Shown here piece by piece: positions 1 to 8,611 of a stretch of DNA of 64,000 bases. How positions within the stretch are numbered: the stretch's first letter is position 1; every line of letters starts with the position of its first letter. Under the pieces are notes generated by a model that saw nothing but the letters and a program-made list of their open reading frames with translations, made no database searches and had not been told where the DNA came from. Origin of the DNA: a virus; the IMG/VR virus record IMGVR_UViG_3300020034_000005, positions 1 through 64,000 of that record; one strand, 5' to 3'. The translations under genes and the position numbers were made by a program.

Positions 1-116
1 ACACGCGACGGCCGCCGACGGGTCTGGGGATCTGTGACCTGCGGCGATGTCATGGTGGTCTAGACCGTGGCTTCCAAGACCAGCCTTCATTTGCCTCATC
101 TATGCAGGTCAAAGGC

Positions 117-146
117 TTGTAGCCTACACGCCGCGATTGGTAGACT
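117..146 (+). promoter_or_regulatory. putative leaderless promoter for the primase-like gene
   Basis: A -35-like TTGTAG (117-122) and a -10 TAGACT (141-146) are 18 bases apart, and the ATG of the next gene begins six bases after the -10, where transcription would be expected to start, so the mRNA would be leaderless. Upstream, 57-66 is a perfect 10-bp palindrome, GGTCTAGACC, a possible operator. I see no gene in the first 116 bases. Confidence 0.45.
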
Positions 147-152
147 CATGGC

Positions 153-761
153 ATGTCGACTCACACCTGCACGGTCTGCGGCGGTCCGCTGCCGACGATG
201 CACCGGTCGGACCGCCGACAGTGCTCGCGGTCCTGTGAGGCAAAGGCGTACCGGACTCGGCGCAGGGAACGGGCTGCCGTAGATCCGATTCCCGCCGAGA
301 TGCGCCGACGGCCCCGCTGGGTGCGCTGGGACGGTCGGAAGATCCCCCTTCGCACCGACGCCCGGTTCGCTTCGGTCACGGATCCGTCCTCGTGGTCTGA
401 CTATGCGACAGCTTCACGGAGCACGATCGGAAGCGGCGTTGGCTACGTCCTGACGGTGGCCGACGACATCGTGTGCATCGACTTGGACCACGTCATCTCA
501 GACGAAGGCGTGCTGGCCGGCTGGGCAGCCGAATTGCTCGCTCAACTGCCGGAGACCTTCATCGAACTGAGCCAGTCCGGAACCGGCCTGCACGTCTGGG
601 GCCGCGGCGGTCTGGCCCAGGGGCGCCGGGTGGCAATGCCTGAGGGCACGGGTCTTGAGGTGTACGGGGACCGCCGGTACATCGCGATGACCGGCCAGGT
701 ATGGCGTGATGCTCCGAGTGTTCTTGCTGATCTGTCCGGAGTGCTTCCAGCCCTGACGTAG
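153..761 (+). CDS. primase-polymerase (Prim-Pol)-like protein, short form with N-terminal zinc knuckle
   Basis: A 202-residue protein. Residues 5-33 carry CTVC and C-x3-C pairs followed by a basic stretch, a likely zinc knuckle. The rest resembles the N-terminal primase-polymerase domain of bifunctional phage primases: an acidic CIDLDHV motif near 106-112 (the metal-binding D-x-D), an SGTGLHVWG segment near 142, and a YGDRRYIAMTG segment near 170, in family order. It ends straight after this domain, so no helicase is attached; a RepA-like helicase is encoded separately at 50312. It lies just upstream of the terminase genes, an unusual place for a replication enzyme. It may be an active stand-alone primase or a remnant. 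The fold assignment is by eye. Confidence 0.68.
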   Translation: MSTHTCTVCGGPLPTMHRSDRRQCSRSCEAKAYRTRRRERAAVDPIPAEMRRRPRWVRWDGRKIPLRTDARFASVTDPSSWSDYATASRSTIGSGVGYVLTVADDIVCIDLDHVISDEGVLAGWAAELLAQLPETFIELSQSGTGLHVWGRGGLAQGRRVAMPEGTGLEVYGDRRYIAMTGQVWRDAPSVLADLSGVLPALT

Positions 762-783
762 CTGTCGTGAGGGGGTGTTGGCC

Positions 784-1260
784 ATGGCAGGCCGAGGCCC
801 TCAACCGAAAGACCCATCGCGCCGTGCGCGAGGCAATAGGGACCCGGTCGCCCAGACGGTTCTGCGCTTCGAGCAGGCGGAAGCCCCGGAGTTGCCGACC
901 CTCCAGGTGATGAAGGACGGCGACCTCGTCGAGCACACTTGGCCGGCGCGCACGCTGGACTGGTGGGAGATGTGGAAGGCATCCCCGCAGGCTGAGCACT
1001 TCTCGTCGACTGACTGGGATTTCCTCCTCGACACGGCTGTAGTCCATGCCCGGCACTGGTCCGGCGATGGGGCGGCAGCAGGCGAGCTACGGCTACGGGT
1101 CGCGAAGTTCGGGGCTACTCCTGAGGACCGGGCTCGTCTGCGCATGCAGTTCGCGCAGGCGGATGAGGCTGACGGCAGGCGCCCTGAGGGCGGCCGGTCG
1201 GCCCGGGAGCGCCGCGGCACCTTGCACGCGCTGCCGGATCCGAAGGCGACGGACGGCTGA
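784..1260 (+). CDS. terminase small subunit
   Basis: A 158-residue protein that begins MAGRGPQPKDPSRRARGN, the typical opening of actinophage small terminases. It would recognise the packaging site on concatemeric DNA and recruit the large subunit. I chose ATG 784 because GAGGGGG (769-775) sits eight bases upstream; the frame is open to a GTG at 775, but that start would lose the ribosome site. The stop overlaps the start of the large subunit (TGATG), so the two are probably translationally coupled. A Trp-rich stretch in the middle (near residue 60) and a basic C-terminus are visible. No DNA-binding motif can be assigned by eye. Confidence 0.85.
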   Translation: MAGRGPQPKDPSRRARGNRDPVAQTVLRFEQAEAPELPTLQVMKDGDLVEHTWPARTLDWWEMWKASPQAEHFSSTDWDFLLDTAVVHARHWSGDGAAAGELRLRVAKFGATPEDRARLRMQFAQADEADGRRPEGGRSARERRGTLHALPDPKATDG

Positions 1261-2891
1261 TGCCATGGATCCCGCCTGAGCCGGGCGCCGTTCCGACGCT
1301 GGGTTACGGGGTCATCGACTGGATCTCGGAAATGCTGGCGGCCCCGGACCGCGGTGAGTACGAACCCTTCCTGCTGTATCCGGAGCAGGAGGATTTCGTC
1401 CTCCGCTACTACGAACTGAATCCGCGTACAGGCAAGCGGCGTTTCCGCCGCGGTGTCATCAGCCGGCCGCGCGGGTGGGGGAAGAGCCCGTTCCTTGCCG
1501 CGCTGGCGATCGTCGAGGCCCTTGGCCCTGTAGTGCCGGACGGTTGGGATGCCGAGGGGCAGCCGGTGGGCAAGCCTTGGTCGGAGGTGCGGACGCCGCT
1601 GGTGCAGATCGCGGCGGTGTCGGAGACGCAGACGAAGAACACCTGGACGCCGCTGCTGGAGATGCTTCAGGGGCCGGTGATCGACGAGTACCCGGGCCTG
1701 GAGCCGCTGGACACTTTCGTGAACCTGCCGCGCGGCCGTATCGAGCCGATCACGTCGTCGGCGCGGACGGTGAAAGGCAACAAGCCGGTCTTCGCGGTGC
1801 TGGACCAGACTGAGGAGTGGGTCAGGTCGAACCGGGGGAACCGGCTGGCGGAGACGATGCGGATCAACGCCGCCAAGATCGGCGGTACGACCATCGAGTC
1901 CCCGAACGCCTTCATCCCCGGCGAGGGCAGCGTCGCGGAGGAGTCCGCAGCGTTCTGGGCAAAGATCCGCGAGGGTCGCGCCCGTGACGACGGACTCTTC
2001 TACGACCACCGTGAGGCGCCCGCCGAGACGGACATGACGGACCGGCAGTCCCTGATCGCAGGTCTGACCTTCACTTACGGGGATTCGGCGGACCGCAACG
2101 GCGGCCACGTCGACCTGGACACGCTGGTGGCGACGATCTGGGATCCGAGCACGGACCCGCAGACGGCCCGCGCCGACTTCCTCAACCAGATCACGCACGC
2201 CTCCGACTCGTGGATCACGCAGCCCGAGTGGGCGAGCGTGGCCGCCGCCGACAAGGTTGTGGCCCGCGGCGAGGAGATCGTCCTCGGCTTCGACGGTTCG
2301 CGCCGCAGGAACCGCGGGGTCACGGATGCGACGGCCCTGGTGGGTTGCCGCGTCTCGGATGGCCACCTCTTCCTGGTGGGGTGCTGGGAGCAGCCTGACG
2401 GGCCCTTCGGGCGGGACTGGCAGGTGCCCACGGTTGAGGTGCTGGCCGCTGTCGAGGACGCGTTCCGTGAGTACCGGGTCGTCGGCATGTACGCCGACCC
2501 GGCCCGCTGGGAGTCCCACGTGGCGAAGTGGGAGGCGGATCACGGGAAGCGCATGAAGCTGAAGTCCTCGTTGCAGCATCCGATCGAGTGGTGGATGACC
2601 GGCGGCAGGGCGCATCAGATCGTCAGGGCGCTGGAGAAGTTCCGCTCGAGCGTGGTGGACGGGGAGCTGACGCATGACGGAACGAGCGTGATGACCCGGC
2701 ACATCCTCAACGCCCGCCGGCGTGAGTCCCGCAGCGGCATCCAGATCATGAAGGAGCACCCGGACAGTTCCAAAAAGATCGACGTGGCGGTGGCTGCGGT
2801 CCTCGCCTGGCAGTGCCGTGTGGATGCGATGGCCAAGGGCCTTGGCAAGAAGAAGTCCGGACGATCGGGACGGGTGGTGGTGCTGCGATGA
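1260..2891 (+). CDS. terminase large subunit (packaging ATPase and nuclease)
   Basis: A 543-residue DNA-packaging motor protein. The Walker A-like element SRPRGWGKSPF (about 67-77) is the deviant P-loop of siphophage large terminases. A Walker B-like FAVLDQTEEW lies near 177-186. The C-terminal RNase H-like nuclease region begins at VLGFDGSRRRNRG near 341, with further acidic residues at MYADPARW near 411. It would translocate DNA into the prohead and cut at headful or cos. The start codon shares a base with the small-subunit stop, and its own stop overlaps the portal start (ATGA). Length is normal for the family. Confidence 0.95.
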   Translation: MPWIPPEPGAVPTLGYGVIDWISEMLAAPDRGEYEPFLLYPEQEDFVLRYYELNPRTGKRRFRRGVISRPRGWGKSPFLAALAIVEALGPVVPDGWDAEGQPVGKPWSEVRTPLVQIAAVSETQTKNTWTPLLEMLQGPVIDEYPGLEPLDTFVNLPRGRIEPITSSARTVKGNKPVFAVLDQTEEWVRSNRGNRLAETMRINAAKIGGTTIESPNAFIPGEGSVAEESAAFWAKIREGRARDDGLFYDHREAPAETDMTDRQSLIAGLTFTYGDSADRNGGHVDLDTLVATIWDPSTDPQTARADFLNQITHASDSWITQPEWASVAAADKVVARGEEIVLGFDGSRRRNRGVTDATALVGCRVSDGHLFLVGCWEQPDGPFGRDWQVPTVEVLAAVEDAFREYRVVGMYADPARWESHVAKWEADHGKRMKLKSSLQHPIEWWMTGGRAHQIVRALEKFRSSVVDGELTHDGTSVMTRHILNARRRESRSGIQIMKEHPDSSKKIDVAVAAVLAWQCRVDAMAKGLGKKKSGRSGRVVVLR

Positions 2892-4354
2892 CCGTCTCGA
2901 TCCCCGAGCTCCCGCTCCTGCATCTGTCGGACGACGAGCTGGCCTTGATCAACGTTCTGCGCGGGGATCTGGTGCGCGACCGGTGGCTGCTGCAGCTGCG
3001 GGACGCATATTTCAACGGCGAGCAGCTGGTCCGCGACCTGGGCATCAGCATTCCGCCACAGCTGAGGAGCCTGCACACGGTCATCGGCTGGCCGCGCGTG
3101 GGTGTGGAGTCCCTGGAGGAGCGCCTCGACCTGGAGGCCTTCCGGTGGGCTGATGGTTCGGATTCGTCTGACCTGGCGGAGATCGCCGATGCGAACGACT
3201 TGCTGGACGAGTCGAGCCTCGCCCACCTGGATTCGCTGATCTATGGCCGCGAGTACCTGGCGGTCGGTTCAGGGGATTGCGGGACTGATGACTGCCCGCC
3301 ACTGATCAGCGTCGAGTCGCCGCTGGACATGACACTGCTGTGGGACGCGCGGACCCGGATGGGTACGGCGGCGCTGCGGGAGTGCCAGACGGACAACCTC
3401 ATCGAGTCCGGTATGGATGACCGGATGCTGGTCCTGTACTTGCCGGAGCAGACGGTGACGGCGGTCCCGACCACGTCGGGCGGCTGGGAGATCGTCGACC
3501 GGGACCTTCACAATCTGGGCGTCGTCCCGGTGGTGCGGCTCGCGAACCGCCAGCGCACCAGCGACCGGGTCGGTAAGTCGGAGATTACTCCGGACGTCAT
3601 GTCCATCACGGACGCGGCCTGCCGGCGCCTGATGGGTATCGAAGTGGCCGCCGAATTTTTCGGCGCCCCGCAGCGCTACATCCTCGGCGCCTCCGAGTCC
3701 GCGTTCCAGGATGCGGAGGGCAACGCCAAGTCGGCGTGGGAGACGTACATCGGGCGGATGCTGGCCCTGGAACGGGATGAGGACGGCAACGTCCCGCAGG
3801 TGGGCGCATTTCCGGCCCATGACCCGTCCGGCCAGACGAAGATCGTTGACTTGTACGCGCGGATCATGTCGAGCCAGTTCGGGCTGCCGCCGCACATGCT
3901 CGGCTACACCACCGACAACCCGGCGAGCGCGGACGCGATCCGCTCGACCGAGGCCAAGCTGGTCAAGCGCTCCGAGCGGCGGATCCGCCGGTTCGGGGCG
4001 GGCTGGCAGCAGGCCATGCGCCTTGCCCTTTGGGTGCGGGACGGTGTGCCCCCGGACAAGGCGCGCCGCATCGAGACGGTGTGGCGCAACCCGGCGACGC
4101 CGACGGTGGCCGCCCAGGCGGACGCCACGGTGAAGCTGGTGCAGGCGGGCATTCTGCCTGCGGAGTCGGATGTGGTCCTGGAGATGGCGGGCCTCACCGA
4201 GGGGCAGCGGCAGCGGGTGCGGGCGGATCGTGTCCGGGCCACGGGCCGGGCGTCGAGTTCGGCCCTGATGGACCGGCTGGAAGCCCTCGGCAGCGAGCCC
4301 GCCACCCCCGCTTCCGTCGACGTAGGGACCGGCGATGGCAACGGTCTCGGATGA
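2888..4354 (+). CDS. portal protein
   Basis: A 488-residue protein of the SPP1/Gp6-type portal family common in actinophages. It would form the dodecameric ring at the capsid vertex through which DNA passes. The family is recognised by position after the large terminase, by length, and by an N-terminal segment rich in acidic residues, followed by a QRTSDRVGKSEITPDV segment and a C-terminal helical clip region. ATG 2888 overlaps the terminase stop by four bases. The C-terminus overlaps the MuF gene by 20 bases. Confidence 0.93.
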   Translation: MTVSIPELPLLHLSDDELALINVLRGDLVRDRWLLQLRDAYFNGEQLVRDLGISIPPQLRSLHTVIGWPRVGVESLEERLDLEAFRWADGSDSSDLAEIADANDLLDESSLAHLDSLIYGREYLAVGSGDCGTDDCPPLISVESPLDMTLLWDARTRMGTAALRECQTDNLIESGMDDRMLVLYLPEQTVTAVPTTSGGWEIVDRDLHNLGVVPVVRLANRQRTSDRVGKSEITPDVMSITDAACRRLMGIEVAAEFFGAPQRYILGASESAFQDAEGNAKSAWETYIGRMLALERDEDGNVPQVGAFPAHDPSGQTKIVDLYARIMSSQFGLPPHMLGYTTDNPASADAIRSTEAKLVKRSERRIRRFGAGWQQAMRLALWVRDGVPPDKARRIETVWRNPATPTVAAQADATVKLVQAGILPAESDVVLEMAGLTEGQRQRVRADRVRATGRASSSALMDRLEALGSEPATPASVDVGTGDGNGLG

Positions 4355-5120
4355 CGGCGCAGTACCCCGTCGGCAGCGTGCCGTGCAGCGAGGACTGACG
4401 CGTCTGCTGGTGCGGGACATGCAGAAACTCCGCGCTCTGATCGTCCCATCCAGGCTGCAACAGACGATCCCGGCCTGGATTGCGGCAATGGATGCCTTGA
4501 TCCGCCAGTACGGCGAGACGTCCGCGTCCCTGGCGGCGGACTTCTTCGATGCGCAGCGGGACGCGGCGGGGGTGCCTGGTTCGTTCACGGTACCGCTGCC
4601 GGATGCGCCCCCGCCTGAGCAGGTGGAGGCGTCGCTGCGCTGGGCGTCGAAGGACGTGTGGCCGCGTGACGAGGCGCGCGCCACCCAGGTCCAGTTGCGG
4701 CCGGTGGACGAGCGGGTCGCCGCAGCGCAGGCGAAGGCCGAGGAGGTCGCCCAGAAGTTGGTGGCGGACCAGGGGCGGGAAACGGTGCGGCAAGCGGTCC
4801 GCGCGGACCGGCAGGCTGTTGGCTATGCCCGCGCTGCCGCCCTCGGGGCGTGCGCCTTCTGCCGTCTGATGGCGTCTCGCGGCATGGTTTACGCCTCGGC
4901 CGGAACGGCTGGGCAGGACGCCAACGATCGCTTCCTCGGGGACGGTACAGCGAAGTACCACAACTCGTGTTCGTGCTGCGTCGTTCCCGTTTTCCGTGGC
5001 CAGCGCTTCGAGTTGTCCGCGCATGCCGCGGAGTGGGACCGGCTGTACCGGGAGTACGCGGCTCCGTTCCCGGGTGATCAGCTGCGCCGGTTCCGGCAGG
5101 CGATTGCCGAGCACGGCTGA
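4335..5120 (+). CDS. MuF-like minor head protein
   Basis: A 261-residue protein placed between portal and scaffold, the usual position of MuF/SPP1 gp7-like minor head proteins. Residues about 171-215 show the actinophage signature: ACAFCRLMASRGMVY, then KYHNSCSCCVVPVF, which gives a probable Cys/His metal site. Proteins of this type ride inside the head and may be ejected or act in capsid maturation. The start at 4335 lies inside the portal gene, so translation is coupled. No separate maturation protease gene is visible, so that role could fall here, but no catalytic triad is obvious. Confidence 0.85.
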   Translation: MATVSDDGAVPRRQRAVQRGLTRLLVRDMQKLRALIVPSRLQQTIPAWIAAMDALIRQYGETSASLAADFFDAQRDAAGVPGSFTVPLPDAPPPEQVEASLRWASKDVWPRDEARATQVQLRPVDERVAAAQAKAEEVAQKLVADQGRETVRQAVRADRQAVGYARAAALGACAFCRLMASRGMVYASAGTAGQDANDRFLGDGTAKYHNSCSCCVVPVFRGQRFELSAHAAEWDRLYREYAAPFPGDQLRRFRQAIAEHG

Positions 5121-5150
5121 CGGCCGTGCCTACTGACTGACCCATCGCAT

Positions 5151-5175
5151 GGTCGCCCTGGTGGCGGCCTTTCTC
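5151..5175 (+). terminator. hairpin terminator or attenuator before the scaffold gene
   Basis: GGTCGCC (5151-5157) pairs with GGCGGCC (5163-5169), with one G-U pair and a five-base loop, followed by TTTCTC. It lies in an 86-base gap inside the late operon, where full termination would cut off the capsid genes. It is therefore more likely a partial terminator or a processing/stability hairpin upstream of highly expressed genes. Confidence 0.6.
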
Positions 5176-5206
5176 ATTTCCACAGCCCCTGGAGGGCCGT
5201 TTCGTC

Positions 5207-5842
5207 ATGCCTGAAGAGATCGAGAACACCGAGCTGGCCGAGGTCGACGAGTCCACCGAGGTGGAGGAGGCCGACACCGGTACGGAGGGCGACTCGGAGG
5301 AGTCGGCTGACACCGCCCAGGAGGCGGAGAAGCCGAAGCCTGAGGAGCCGTTCGACCGGAAGCGCGCCGAAGCCAAGATCGCCAAGGCCAACTCGGAGGC
5401 CAGGAACCTCCGGGAACGGCTGAAGAAGCTGGAGCCAATTGCGGCGGAACTCCAGGCGATCAAGGACGCGGACAAGTCCGAAACCGAACGCCTGGCGGAC
5501 AAGCTGGCCGCGGCGGAGGAGCGCATCGCTTCGACGCGTCAGCGGCTCGCAAAGAGCACCGTTCAGGCCCTCGCGGGTGCCGCGTTCGCGGATCCCGAGG
5601 ACGCAGTCGGCGCGCTGGATCTCGACTCGTACATCGACTCTGACGGCGACATCGACGAGGCGGCCATCGAGGCCGACCTCCAGACGCTCTTGGAGCGCAA
5701 GCCGCACTGGGCAAAGCCCCAGCCCCAGGAGGGCCCGCGGCGCCCGGCACCGGACCGCACTCAAGCGTCCGGCGCCAACAAGACACGGACCCTCGACCCC
5801 GCTGAAGAGTTCGCGGGGTTCCTCCATAAGCAGCTGAAGTAG
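5207..5842 (+). CDS. scaffolding protein
   Basis: A 211-residue, highly charged protein directly upstream of the major capsid gene. It has a very acidic N-terminus (residues 1-45, mostly Glu, Asp, Thr and Ser), then a long predicted coiled coil (about 48-125, rich in Ala, Glu, Lys and Leu), then a basic Pro-rich tail. This is the usual composition of actinophage scaffolds, which direct prohead assembly and then leave or are degraded. Start ATG 5207 has a GGAGGG site at 5190-5195. No protease motif is visible. Confidence 0.88.
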   Translation: MPEEIENTELAEVDESTEVEEADTGTEGDSEESADTAQEAEKPKPEEPFDRKRAEAKIAKANSEARNLRERLKKLEPIAAELQAIKDADKSETERLADKLAAAEERIASTRQRLAKSTVQALAGAAFADPEDAVGALDLDSYIDSDGDIDEAAIEADLQTLLERKPHWAKPQPQEGPRRPAPDRTQASGANKTRTLDPAEEFAGFLHKQLK

Positions 5843-5860
5843 CTGTCGAAAGAAGGACTC

Positions 5861-6820
5861 ATGGTGGCTACGGCCCCCCTCAAGCTGAGTGATATCAACG
5901 CATCACTCCTGCCGCGGACCCTCGCAGGTCCCATCTTCGAGAAGAGCGTCGAGCAGTCGGCGGTGATGGCGCTCGCGCGTCCGGCGCCGCTGGCGATCGA
6001 CGCGACCACGTCTATCCCGATCCCGATGGACGTGCCGGTCGCCGACTGGGTCGGCCAGGCCAGCCGGAAGCCGCTGTCGAGCGGCGGCGTCAGCATCAAG
6101 CAGATGACGGCGAAGAAGGTCGCCGTCCTGATCCCTGTGGCCGAAGAGGTCGCGATGACCAACGCTGGCGGGCTGTACACCCAGCTCCAGCGTGACCTGC
6201 CGACCGCGTTCGCGAGGGCTTTCGACCACGCGGCGATCCACGGCCTGACCATGAAGGGTGCGGCCGGGCCGTTCGACGACTACCTCGCGGAGACCACCAA
6301 CTCGGTGGCGCTCGGCACGGCAGACCAGGCCCATGGCGGCGTCTGGGCGGACTTCGTGAACGGCATGGGCCTGGTCATCAACGATGACTGGGACTACACC
6401 GGTACGGTCGCCGACCACCGCCTCAAGCCGCGGCTGCTGCTCGCGACGGACACCACGGGCCGGCCGATCCTGGTCGACACCACGGTGCCGGGGACGCAAA
6501 TGGCGTCTGCGGGCACGCTGATCGGTGAGCCGCTGGCGTACTCGCGGTCGGTGTCGGGCAAGCAGCGGCGTCAGTCGACTTCGGCGGACACCGGGCTGCG
6601 TGCGATCGGCGGTGACTGGTCCCAGGCTGCTTACGGCGTGGGAATGGACATCACGGTACGTATCAGCAAGGAAGCGACATATGTGGACGAGGATGGCGGC
6701 GTCCACTCGGCGTTCCAGGAGAACCTCGTCCTCATTCTCGCGGAGGCCTACTACGGCTACGTGCAGGGCGACGCGCAGGCGTTCGTGAAGTACACCGGCA
6801 CGGCTGGCTCCAGCTCGTGA
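5861..6820 (+). CDS. major capsid protein, HK97-like fold
   Basis: A 319-residue protein following the scaffold gene. Length, position, and family segments such as an N-terminal arm, WVGQASRKPLSSGG and a KKVAVLIPVAEEV strand (the spine/E-loop region of HK97-like capsid proteins) support the call. It would form the hexamers and pentamers of the icosahedral head. AGAAGGA (5851-5857) precedes ATG 5861. The stop overlaps the GTG of the glycosyltransferase by four bases, tying that enzyme to capsid expression. The C-terminus ends in a Gly/Ser-rich stretch, a chemically plausible target for O-linked sugars, but that is inference. Confidence 0.93.
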   Translation: MVATAPLKLSDINASLLPRTLAGPIFEKSVEQSAVMALARPAPLAIDATTSIPIPMDVPVADWVGQASRKPLSSGGVSIKQMTAKKVAVLIPVAEEVAMTNAGGLYTQLQRDLPTAFARAFDHAAIHGLTMKGAAGPFDDYLAETTNSVALGTADQAHGGVWADFVNGMGLVINDDWDYTGTVADHRLKPRLLLATDTTGRPILVDTTVPGTQMASAGTLIGEPLAYSRSVSGKQRRQSTSADTGLRAIGGDWSQAAYGVGMDITVRISKEATYVDEDGGVHSAFQENLVLILAEAYYGYVQGDAQAFVKYTGTAGSSS

Positions 6821-7827
6821 CGGCAGCGGGCGGTGGCCGTCCGATGCAGGTCGTCGCCCGGCTGCACGCTGCTCCGCCCCGGCACAACGCCGGGGCGGAG
6901 TGGATGGCCTGGAGCATGTTCCGGGCTCTGGTCGAGCGGGGGCATGAGGTCACGGTGTGGCTGTCCCGCTACGGCGAGGATCACGAACCGTATGAGCTGG
7001 ACGGCGTGAAGGTCGTGCCGCTGGAGTCGAGACTGGACTTCGCGTCTGCGGTGCGCCGCGGAAGCGTCCTGGTGTCACACCTGGAGAACGTTCCGCCGAC
7101 GGCGGCCCTGTCGCGAGGCTATGGGAAGCCGTTCGTGGCGATCTGCCACAACACGTTCCTGCCGACGTTCAGGGACATGGCGTCGGGTGGAACAGCCTTG
7201 GCGGTCTACAACTCACAGTGGATGGCGAAGGAAGCCGAGCTCCACTTCGTGGATCACCCCAAGTCGGTGCGGCCCGAGGCGTCGATCATTGTGCGGCCCC
7301 CGGTGTTCGCCAAGGAGTACGCGACGAAGCCCGGCGACCGCGTGACACTGATCAACACCAACCCCGACAAGGGCGGCCTGCTGTTCCACAAGCTGGCCAA
7401 GCGGATGCCGGACACCAAGTTCCTGGTCGTGAAGGGCTCCTACGGAGAGCAGACCGACTACTCGGATCTCCCGAACGTTGAGGAAGTCCAGCACGTGTCA
7501 GGGCACGAAATGCGCGAGGCGGTGTACGCGCGAACGCGTCTGCTGCTGATGCCGTCGTTCTACGAGTCGTGGGGACGTGCCGGTGTAGAGGCTCTCGCGT
7601 CTGGCATCCCGGTCCTGGCCCACCCCACACCCGGCCTATGCGAATCCCTCGGCGAGGGCGGGATCTTCATCGAACGCCAGGACCTCGACGGCTACGAGGC
7701 GGTCATCCGCAAGCTCAAGACGCCAGCCGAGTACCGGCTGGCGTCCAAGCGGGCGAAGGCCCGCAGCGCCGAGCTGGACCCGGCATCCGATCTGGCCGCC
7801 TGGTGTGAGGCTGTCGAATCCCTGTAG
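6817..7827 (+). CDS. glycosyltransferase, GT4-like (GT-B fold), inside the virion operon
   Basis: A 336-residue protein resembling family-4, GT-B fold transferases. The N-terminal domain opens with a strand-loop containing HAAPPRHNAGAEWMAWSM (about 17-34). The C-terminal nucleotide-sugar domain ends with the diagnostic MPSFYESWGRAGVEALASG segment (about 245-263) and PVLAHPTPGLCESLG, which fit the family's E-x7-E donor-binding motif. It would move a sugar from a nucleotide donor onto an unknown acceptor in the cytoplasm. GTG 6817 overlaps the capsid stop (GTGA); ATG 6844 is the alternative. Its place between the capsid and head-tail connector genes suggests a virion protein as acceptor. Glycosylated virions with phage-encoded transferases are known in mycobacteriophages. 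Confidence 0.85.
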   Translation: MTAAGGGRPMQVVARLHAAPPRHNAGAEWMAWSMFRALVERGHEVTVWLSRYGEDHEPYELDGVKVVPLESRLDFASAVRRGSVLVSHLENVPPTAALSRGYGKPFVAICHNTFLPTFRDMASGGTALAVYNSQWMAKEAELHFVDHPKSVRPEASIIVRPPVFAKEYATKPGDRVTLINTNPDKGGLLFHKLAKRMPDTKFLVVKGSYGEQTDYSDLPNVEEVQHVSGHEMREAVYARTRLLLMPSFYESWGRAGVEALASGIPVLAHPTPGLCESLGEGGIFIERQDLDGYEAVIRKLKTPAEYRLASKRAKARSAELDPASDLAAWCEAVESL

Positions 7828-7835
7828 GAGGCGCT

Positions 7836-8249
7836 GTGTTCACTGCTCCTACGGCCGAGGATCTCGGCCTCTACCTGGGTCTCGAAGAGATCAGCGGGGA
7901 ACGTGCGGACCTTCTGATCGCGCAGGCTGTTTCGCTGTGCCTGTCGGTGGTGAAGCCGTTGCCGGACGAGGCGACCGCGGTGGTCCTTTCGGTTGCGGCC
8001 CGCGCGTATGTGAATCCGCAGCAGGTGTCCTACGAGACGATCGGCCCGATGTCCGTGCAGCGCCCGTCCGGCTCGGGCGGCCTGTATCTGACGAAGGCGG
8101 ACAAGGCGGCCCTCAAGGCGCTGGCTGGCCGTGGTGGTGCGTTCACCGTGGATCCGACCCCGGCCACGGCGGACCCGTCGCCGACGTGGCCGATCGACGC
8201 CACTCCGGGGCCAGGTCTCGAGTGCGAGCCGGGCTGGGGGTACATCTGA
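7836..8249 (+). CDS. head-tail adaptor (connector)
   Basis: A 137-residue protein of the gp6-like head-tail connector type. It starts MFTAPTAEDLGLYLG, with a helical first half whose conserved spacing (YLG...ANLLI-like, VVLSVAARAYVNP) is typical. It would bind under the portal. GTG 7836 has GGAGG at 7827-7831. The C-terminal 40 residues are Pro/Gly-rich and probably unstructured. The stop overlaps the next start (TGATG). Confidence 0.78.
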   Translation: MFTAPTAEDLGLYLGLEEISGERADLLIAQAVSLCLSVVKPLPDEATAVVLSVAARAYVNPQQVSYETIGPMSVQRPSGSGGLYLTKADKAALKALAGRGGAFTVDPTPATADPSPTWPIDATPGPGLECEPGWGYI

Positions 8250-8611
8250 TGTCTGCCCCGTACCCGTTCGGGGAGACCGTGCGGATCGTCCGTACCGGCA
8301 CGTCGCCGGGCCGTGATCCCCGCGGTCAGCCGCTTCCCGGTGTGGACGAGTCGTTCGATCTGCACGGCTGTGTGGTGACCCCGCGGGCGGAGACGCCCGC
8401 GGTGGGCGGCGCGCAGCAGCAGGACCGGGACACGGTGATTGTCGGCTGGACCGTGTACGCCTTTGCCGGCCACCCGTTGCGAACCACGGACGGCGCGGTC
8501 ATCCGTGGGGTCCGGTGTGAGATCACCGGGGAGCCCGGCGACTGGGGTCGCAGCCCCTTCACCGGCCTCCGGGGTCCGCTGCAGTTCGCTGCGGACCGGG
8601 TCACGGGGTAG
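8249..8611 (+). CDS. head-tail stopper
   Basis: A 120-residue, beta-rich protein in the position of the head-completion stopper (SPP1 gp16 / HK97 gp7-like). It begins MSAPYPFGETVRIVR and has alternating hydrophobic strands (TVIVGWTVYAF). It would plug the portal after packaging and join head to tail. The stop at 8611 overlaps the 3' end of an opposite-strand gene by 11 bases. Assignment is mostly by position. Confidence 0.72.
   Translation: MSAPYPFGETVRIVRTGTSPGRDPRGQPLPGVDESFDLHGCVVTPRAETPAVGGAQQQDRDTVIVGWTVYAFAGHPLRTTDGAVIRGVRCEITGEPGDWGRSPFTGLRGPLQFAADRVTG

Noticed and set aside
801-2759. 652-codon open frame on the minus strand through the terminase genes
   Set aside because: It mirrors the high-GC codon pattern of the terminase genes, lacks a ribosome site and shows low-complexity Arg/Leu/Val sequence, as expected for a shadow frame.
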